DNA of 64,000 bases from NCBI GenBank assembly GCA_947650365.1, contig OX393555.1, forward strand, positions 15,687,251 to 15,751,250, given 5' to 3'. The DNA is from Chamaelirium japonicum. Its lineage: Eukaryota; Streptophyta; Magnoliopsida; Liliales; Melanthiaceae. The position numbers were made by a program, and so were the translations under genes. Under the pieces are notes generated by a model. The model saw only the letters and a list, made by a program, of their open reading frames with translations. It was not told where the DNA came from and did no database searches. How positions within the stretch are numbered: the stretch's first letter is position 1; every line of letters begins with the position of its first letter. This document shows positions 58,090 through 64,000 of the stretch, in pieces.

Positions 58090-58590
58090 ATGCGGTATAT
58101 GCGGCGAACTTGGGGGCCCTCAGCCTCCGTCCCATTCTCGGTCGGCTTTCATTCGCCGGCCCTCGACGAGATGATTGCCGGCGCGTCGTCGACGTCCGGG
58201 GGGGGTAGGAACTCCGGCGCCGCCACGACGTGCGATGGGCGGGGGATCTTCGTCTACGACCTCCCTCCCAAATTCAACAAGGAGCTCATGGAGCGGTGCG
58301 GCGGCCTCCTGCCATGGACGGACCTCTGCGACTACTTCACCAACGAAGTCATGGGGGCCTCCTCCCTGATGAGGGCGAAGGTGGGGTGGCCCAGCCTCAC
58401 GCTGGCGTCCACCAGGTACTTCCCCATGTATCCTGTCCCGCGCTCGAGCCCATCTTCCACGGTTCCACCTGAGGGTCATGAAGCACCGGTGCCAACCTCC
58501 TAAGGTCCTTCAAGAACGTCTCCAGCGACGTCAAGGACGCGCTCGGCGTCGAGCTCGTCCGGTGGCTCCAGACCCAGAACCCGTGGGCCC
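58090..58590 (+). pseudogene. Captured GT47 exostosin-family (MUR3-like) gene fragment
   Basis: The stretch from about 58231 reads CDGRGIFVYDLPPKFNKEL and then LPWTDLCDYFTNE. This is the start of the exostosin domain of plant GT47 glycosyltransferases, nearest in pattern to MUR3-type xyloglucan galactosyltransferases of the Golgi. In another frame, 58503-58590 reads SSDVKDALGVELVRWLQ, like the later helix (DAASLELVDWL in MUR3-type proteins). The middle and the whole C-terminal half are missing, so this is a fragment in at least two frames. It lies inside element 4 and is GC-rich, unlike its neighbours, which points to capture of host gene sequence by the element or an ancestor. Confidence 0.7.
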
Positions 58591-59350
58591 CGCCGCCTCT
58601 GCTCTGTCTGTCAGTTGCGCCCGAGCCCGTGGCCGCAGCCACCGCTGCTGCTATTCGCTGAAACAGAAACGAAGCTGCTCTCTCTCTCACGTGAAGGAAA
58701 AACAGAGGAACGCTGCTCTCATGCGAGTCAGAGGAAAGAAAGGAAAGAGGGAGAGAGACGCGCGCACTCTCCCACGACCACCGGCGCCCGCTGCGACCCG
58801 GCCGCCTGTGCACCACCACCGGCCTCCGCACCCGAGCCCGGCCGCCATCAGCGCGCAGCATCCCGGCCCGCGGCCGCCTGATGCCAAGCCCGACAGCCCG
58901 GCCGCCGCTGAGCCCCGCACCACAGTCCGGAGCCGCACGCCGACCACTACCCCCACTGCTGCGCTGGTCCACGCGACCAAGCCTCGACCTCGCGTCGAGA
59001 CCGCTGCCCGCCGTGCCACATGCGTCGCCCGTGCCCACCGCCTGCGCCTCGCATGCGCCCGGCCTCTGCGCCGTTGCCGTCGCTGTTGCTGTGCCTGCGC
59101 CAACAACAAAGAAAAAAAAAAAAAAAAAACAACAGAAGAGAAAGCGACGCCTGCTCTCATGCAATCTCACAGCTCACGTGAGAGGAAAACCAAAGAGGAA
59201 AGAGAGCGAGAGAAAGGAAAGAGAGAGACAGACACCTCTCTCACGTGAACGGAATGCAGAGAAAAGGAAAGAGAGAGAGAGAAAGGAAAGAGAGAGAAGG
59301 ACGATTTGCATGCATCCGACGGGTCCAGGAGGACTTGTGCGGAAAAATTC
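58591..59350. other. Element 4 GC-rich and GA-rich spacer
   Basis: The stretch contains CTCTCACGTGAAGG and CTCATGCGA words repeated at about 58680-58730 and 59150-59240, a 19-base A run near 59110 and GAAAGGAAAGAGAGA runs. No coding is recognised; the long frames are Pro/Arg/Ala-rich by composition. Confidence 0.45.
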
Positions 59351-59479
59351 ACCTGTTGGGTACTGTCGGACGGTTGTGATGCAGCCGGACTCGGATTTAG
59401 AGATTTCGGGAGAGCAGTCAGATTCCAGCAATCTGCCGATTCGAGTCACCGTCAGAGAAGGAAAAAAAAGCCACACCAA

Positions 59480-59800
59480 AAGGGTCTCGGTACCCTCTCG
59501 GTATGCTCTCGGTATGCTCTCGGTAACCACTCGGTATGCTCTCGGTACCCACTCGGTATGCACTCGGTACCCTCTCGGTATCCACTCGGTCGGAAAACGC
59601 ACTGCATTTTCGGAAACACCCCCTTGGAAAACCGAGACTTTTTGGCTTGCACCAAAAGGGTCTCGGTACCCACCCGGTATGCTCTCGGTACCCACTCGGT
59701 ATGCACTCGGTACCCTCTCGGTATCCACTCGGTCGAAAAACGCACTGTCTTTTCAGAAACACCCCCTCGCAAAACCGAGACTTTTTGGCTCGCGCCAAAA
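59480..59800 (+). repeat. CTCGGTATGC minisatellite, in two blocks
   Basis: Units of 11-12 bp (CTCGGTACCCA, CTCGGTATGCT) run through 59486-59610 and 59669-59735. Each block is followed by AAAACGCACTG, GGAAACACCCCCT and AAAACCGAGACTTTTTGG, so a larger unit of about 170 bp is itself repeated. Confidence 0.85.
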
Positions 59801-59946
59801 AGGGTCTCGGCAACGGCGGAAGAAGGCCCTGCTAATACGAACCGCGGCACCGACAACCCTCGCCAACCGTGCCAGGTTCCTAAAGCGTTTGCACCATGGA
59901 ATCCCAGCCGACCCAAGGGGTCCTGACCCGACTGGGAGGGGGTAAC

Positions 59947-60560
59947 TGTGGGTGCAAAAATTGTACCGGACCAGATCAGAGCAGCATGGGCCCGCGCAAC
60001 GGCCCAAATGGGTAAGCCCGCCTAGGCTCACATGGGCCCACTCTACGAGGCTCGCAGATCAAGCCCTACCCCTTATTGGGCCCGAACAACGGCCCAATAA
60101 GGGCCCAGCAAGGAGGCCCAGAACCAGTGCCACGTCATCATCGCCACGTCATCACTGCCATATCGGGCACGTGCCTATGCTACAAAAGGACCCCCAAGGC
60201 ATCCAGGAAGGGGGTTGGCCATTCAATCAGAGGAGGAGGATCCCAGAGCAAGTGCTAGAGCTCTATTCTCCCCACCTTGTTCTCTTCTAGTTGCTCCGTG
60301 CAACCCCACTGTACGAAGCTTCTCTCGGCCTGTCGAGAGAACGCTCAACCCTTTATATTCAAATTATAGTGAAGATCAGGTGGCACCTCTCGCCCGGAGA
60401 CGTAGGTCGTAAGGCCGAACTCCGTCACCAATCCCTGTGTCATCGCTCTTTATTCTCTCTATCTATTTTCCCATCTCTTTAACTCTACAAACCATCCACA
60501 TTCAATCAAGGCTGTGGGGCGGGGTTCCCGATCAAGGCGGCTCGGAAATTTCCCCCCACA
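59947..60560 (+). repeat. Element 4 right LTR
   Basis: The 614-bp repeat pairs with 52639-53253 and is preceded by the polypurine tract at about 59931-59946. Confidence 0.93.
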
Positions 60561-60565
60561 ATCCC

Positions 60566-61602
60566 GACCAAGCCCCAAAGCTCGGAGGAGAGAAGCGAAG
60601 CGTCATCACCCCGTCGTCTTCGACTAACACCTGCGCCATCCGCGAAGAAGAAAGCCTGGAGCAGATAGTCTGAAGCGTCGCTACCCCGTCGTCTTCATCA
60701 ACAAAAGCCGACGCTACAACCGTCGCACGGAGACCGTCGCTACCCTCGTCGTCTTCATCAACAAAAGCCGACGCCACAACCGTCGCACGGAGATCGGTGC
60801 TACCCCCACTATCTTCGAAAGCATTCTTCGACTCCGATCACGCCAAAGAAGCCCGGAGAAGAAGAGAAGTCCAGTCGATACGTAAACCGTCGAAGCACCG
60901 GAGAAGTAGCCCACGTCGTTCGAAGAAGAAGATCGAGTTGACGCCAAAGCTAAAGCCAACGCAAGAAGCCAAAGCAAAGCCCCAGTAAAGCCCGCGCCAA
61001 AGCAACGCAAGTGCCAAAGCCAAGCGACTACGCTGGCCACGAGCAAAAGCACCGCACGTTCTAGCCGATACGACGCGAAGTCCGGAAGAACGAAAGCATC
61101 GCAAGTCTCTCCCAGCTACGTCCAAGTGCAAGCGCCGAAGCAAAGCAAAAGCCAGAGCCACGCTGGAGCAAAGCCAAAGCCAAAAAGCCAAAGCCAAAGT
61201 CAACGCCAAAAGCTAGATCGACGTCGCGAACCGACGATCAAGGACACCGAGGTCAAGCAAGGAACGAGGAAGACGCGAAGACCGAGGAACGAAGCCGAAA
61301 ACCCCCTAGCCGAGAAAGCGCGAAGCACGGAAGGGACAAAGCAACGGTGGACATTCCTTAGCCTCTCCAAAACCCTCTCCCTGTAAAACCCCTGTCCTGG
61401 GCAGCCCCTTCAGAGCTCTCGCACGAACACCACGTGGAGACGCGGATCAAAGGGATCCCCCAGAAGATCTTTCCCACAATCCCCTGATCAAAACTCGCCG
61501 CAACCCGGACTCGCTACACCCGAGCAACCCGGGTCCCGGCCACAATTGTAATCTCGTGTGATTCGCAATAAAGACGACCCGTACCTTTTTTTCGCGTCCA
61601 CA
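60566..61602 (+). repeat. Element 3 3' LTR, second part
   Basis: It continues the 3' LTR after element 4 and matches 39983-41019 with about four substitutions. It ends TTTCGCGTCCACA and the ATTGC target duplication follows. Confidence 0.95.
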
Positions 61603-61607
61603 ATTGC

Positions 61608-63170
61608 GATATAGAATTCTGATTGTCCAATCCGCTCCACGTCCAACGGGCCGTCACGGTCAAGTTCTGACAAGTTGCACATTTCCATACATTACTAGTT
61701 ACCCACTTAAACAAATACATCTATAGGGGGTTCCGAAAAAGGTCAAGGGTTTGGTTTGTCATTTGCCCAAGATGCCCTCGGGTTTAGGTGTGGACACGAT
61801 GGTTGTTACTACAATGATTTAGCAAACCGCACGAGCCTGAGTTCGGATTGAAGACAACTATTACGCCTTACCCGGTCGGATCCCGAGATCGGCAAGGTTT
61901 GGCAAAATGGTATAGAGGTCATCATCACCGATCCTTAGGCACGTAGGTCGATGCGATTACTTTTATGGCTCGATGGTACTGTGCGCAATGCTACAATGGC
62001 TTTATACACAAAAAAAGGTAGTGCAATACTGAGGATTGAATCCATGGCCAAAGCCGATTGACAATAGCTGATGCACAACACCAGTTAGCAATGCACGATA
62101 ATATAGCCTAGTATAGGCAAGACCATACCGGCAATGAATTAAAACAATTATTAATAAAATAACAAAGGATTGCCCGACCTCGAGGGATCGGGCTCGACGC
62201 CCTAAGAGGGTTCTCGACTCATGACAGGGCTTAAAGGATTTGGCTATCAACAGGTGCACAATAGGTGGCCGCGCCCGAGGCAAACAAGGGGGCAACACAA
62301 GGGTTGATTGGTCGGACCCACAATACCAAATAGGAAAAAGGAGATAGAGGGGTCGATGGAGGCTGGGCATCGCCAACTACATGGCCAATAACTATTGCAG
62401 TGGGAACACAACAAGGCAAATAGGGGTTTAGCCTACACCTGGTGGCCGGTGGTCAATTGGCATCATCTACTGCCTGGTCATCGGTGGCCAAGCCGCTGGT
62501 AGTCATCGCAGCGAGGCAAGTGAAACAAGGTGAGCGGGCCACACTGGTAGGGCAGGTGGTTGGGTGACCGGTTAGGTCTGGCCTGGCTGAGTCGGGCCTT
62601 GCCGGTGGTAAGGTCGATTGCCATGGTCGCCTTGAAGGAAAACCACAGGGCTAAGGGTTGGAGCTGGTCTTCAGCAGAACCACCGGAAAAGGGAGAAAGG
62701 GGAGAGGAGGGGCGGCTGACCTGGTCGATGTGGTCGTCGGACCCGGCTGCATCTCTTATTCCGGCCTGCTGCGCTCCGGCTGCCGCGTGCCACACACATA
62801 GCAAGAAGGAGAGAGAGATTGAAAGAGGGAAAGAGAGAGATAGAAAGATCAGGAAAGGAAAGAGGGGGAGATCGGAGGGAGGAAAGAAGGGATTGGGCTG
62901 GGTTTTATAGGGTGAAAGGGGGGCGGCGGTCGGGCTTAGGGCAAGGGGGGCGGCTGATGGGATAGTGGGGGCGACGGATGTGATAGAGGGGGGCGGCGAC
63001 CAGTAGTGAAGTCAAAAAAAGGGGCGGCGACTGTTGGGGATGGGGATCGGGTAAAGAGAGGAGAGAGATCCGAGAGAGAAAGTGAGAAATCGGGTAAGAG
63101 GGAGAGAGATCGGAGAGATGGGAGAGAGATCGGAGAGAGAGGGAGAGAGATAAGGATAGTGAGGGAGAGG
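61608..63170 (-). repeat. Probable old chromovirus-type LTR, right part
   Basis: The text after element 3 continues the left flank (37094-38294). Its right half is GC-rich with GTGGCCGGTGG words, then GGTTTTATAGGGTG (about 62901-62914), GGGGCGGCGG runs and (GA)n at 63050-63170. On the - strand this order resembles a TATA/leader part of Tekay-type LTRs. No coding. Its paired LTR is not in the window. Confidence 0.35.
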
Positions 63171-63180
63171 GTGAGATCAA

Positions 63181-63400
63181 TGTTTTAAAAAACGGAAGGC
63201 GGAAGGCGGGCGGTCAAGTGGTTTCAAGGCGGAAGGCGGAAGGCGGACGACTAGGCGGGCGCCCGGAGAAAAAGGCGGACACCCACCTATATAAAATATA
63301 TTATATATATTCTATATGTATGTATATATATAAATTCATAATTCTATATAAAAAATAATAATATAAAGTTTTACATATGCAAACGTCAAAACAACCGATC
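63181..63400. mobile_element. Diverged relative of the nested Mutator-like MITE
   Basis: TGTTTTAAAAAACGGAAGGCGG at the left, GACTAGGCGGGCGCCCGGAG further on and then an AT-rich half copy the layout of 22104-22604. The right end is not found. Confidence 0.45.
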
Positions 63401-64000
63401 TGAATATAAATGTTTTATGAAAAGGGAGGAGGAGATTGGGTGGGTAGGGGTATTTCGGTATGGTTACCTCAATACCTATACCCGATTGTCCCTCTAACTT
63501 GAGTATACTAGATAATACAGTTGTACTCCAACTTTATTGTGATGTACCCAAATTCCAACCAATCATATATTGTTATCCAAATTTTATCCAAATTCATACC
63601 ATACAAGAACTAATATAGTAAGAAATCGTAAGAGCTTCTTAAACATTTCATCACAATACATTGAAATATTTTTCTTTCTCAAGCAATTGCATATGGTGGA
63701 AAAAGAGAAAATTTCAACCCAATTCATTACTGAAACCCGAGCCAAAACCCATATGGGTATGGATCCGATATGGACCCTCTTATACCCGAATGGGTATGGA
63801 TCATGTATGGACCATGCCATACCCGAATGGTTATAAATATGGATTTTGGTAGGGTCTGACCCGAACCCGACCCATTGCCAACCCTAACCACAATTAAAAT
63901 GTAATGATAAATATCCATCATGGAGAATGATGTACCTCCGCCTAGCATTGACATGTATGAACTTCTAAAAATTTGACTATAATATAGTTTCTCTATCTTA
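63401..64000. other. AT-rich right edge with hAT-type terminus
   Basis: The stretch is AT-rich. From about 63730 it holds ACCCATATGGGTATGGATC and ATACCCGAATGG words, and then GACCCGAACCCGACCCATTG ending CCAACCCTA at about 63886. That terminus matches the right end of the hAT MITE at 3429-3884. No left end is certain. Nothing is recognised after it. Confidence 0.45.

Larger units (their letters stand above)
52639..60560 (+). mobile_element. Element 4: non-autonomous LTR element nested in element 3 (TSD ATCCC)
   Basis: LTRs at 52639-53253 and 59947-60560 start TGTGGGTGCAAAAATTG and end AATTTCCCCCCACA. The perfect duplication ATCCC flanks them (52634-52638, 60561-60565). A primer site (TGGCGCCGTCTGTGGGA, 53259-53275) and a polypurine tract (ACTGGGAGGGGGTAAC) are in place. 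The 6.7-kb interior has only a gag-like scrap and no pol. It is mostly four unrelated tandem arrays plus a captured GT47 fragment. This is the layout of a large retrotransposon derivative (LARD). The primer site type is common in plant Gypsy elements. Confidence 0.93.
38295..61602 (+). mobile_element. Element 3: young pol-less Tat-family element (TSD ATTGC)
   Basis: LTRs at 38295-41019 and 50881-52638 plus 60566-61602 are flanked by the perfect duplication ATTGC (38290-38294, 61603-61607). The element has a primer site (41026-41043), a long gag-protease frame (41092-46299) and a polypurine tract (CTTGAGGGGGCATT) ending at 50880. RT, RNase H and integrase are absent. The two LTRs differ by one 70-bp unit and only about four substitutions by eye, so insertion is very recent, of the order of 0.1 million years at usual plant rates. 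Element 4 later entered the 3' LTR. Pol would have to come from a relative. Confidence 0.93.

Overview
The window is intergenic DNA from a flowering-plant nuclear genome. The evidence is Ty3/Gypsy elements of the Tat type with a second RNase H, a tRNA-Met primed LTR element of chromovirus type, Helitron-like ends, several MITE families, and a plant fatty acyl-CoA reductase tail at the left edge. A GC-rich captured GT47 exon hints at a monocot, but that is weak. Only two stretches read as host genes: the last exons of the reductase (1-344, + strand) and a broken GT47 (MUR3-like) fragment carried inside an LTR element (58090-58590). I see no tRNA, rRNA or CRISPR.

Layout. 1-391: 3' end of the reductase gene. 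1270-6887: an island of Helitron-like elements, all read on the - strand, holding a complete hAT-type MITE (3429-3884, 8-bp target duplication) and a second MITE (4267-4522). 6888-9663: seven inverted-repeat elements, each separated from the next by a (TA)n tract, including a near-perfect 668-bp palindrome. 9664-11711: degraded repeats and an interstitial telomere-like tract. 11712 to about 24020: a broken Tat-type Gypsy element on the - strand (element 1), with a 3' LTR, an additional ORF in antisense with its own promoter, integrase, RNase H and reverse transcriptase. It is interrupted by a small LTR element (18401-21706, TSD TCTAC) and a MITE (22104-22604, 9-bp TSD). About 24020-35241: a second, broken Tat-type element on the - strand (element 2), with 5' LTR, gag, protease, RT, two RNase H domains and integrase.

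38295-61602: a young element on the + strand (element 3) of the same family as element 2, with LTRs of about 2.7 kb and a perfect ATTGC target duplication. It carries a 1,735-codon gag-protease frame but no RT, RNase H or integrase. The place of pol is taken by a diverged second copy of part of its own gag-protease polyprotein, followed by GC-rich and poly(A)-rich noncoding DNA. Its 3' LTR is split by element 4 (52639-60560, TSD ATCCC), a non-autonomous LTR element with almost no coding, four unrelated tandem arrays and the GT47 fragment. Element 3 itself sits in what looks like an old chromovirus-type LTR (about 37130-63170 when the insertion is left out). 63181-64000: a MITE relative and a hAT-type terminus.

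How the parts relate. The order of nesting gives a history: old LTR, then element 3, then element 4. Element 3 probably depends on pol supplied in trans by an intact relative of element 2. Element 4 must be younger than element 3, yet its two LTRs differ more than those of element 3. The most unusual features are the TA-tract island, the pol-less young element with its duplicated polyprotein segment, and this age inversion.
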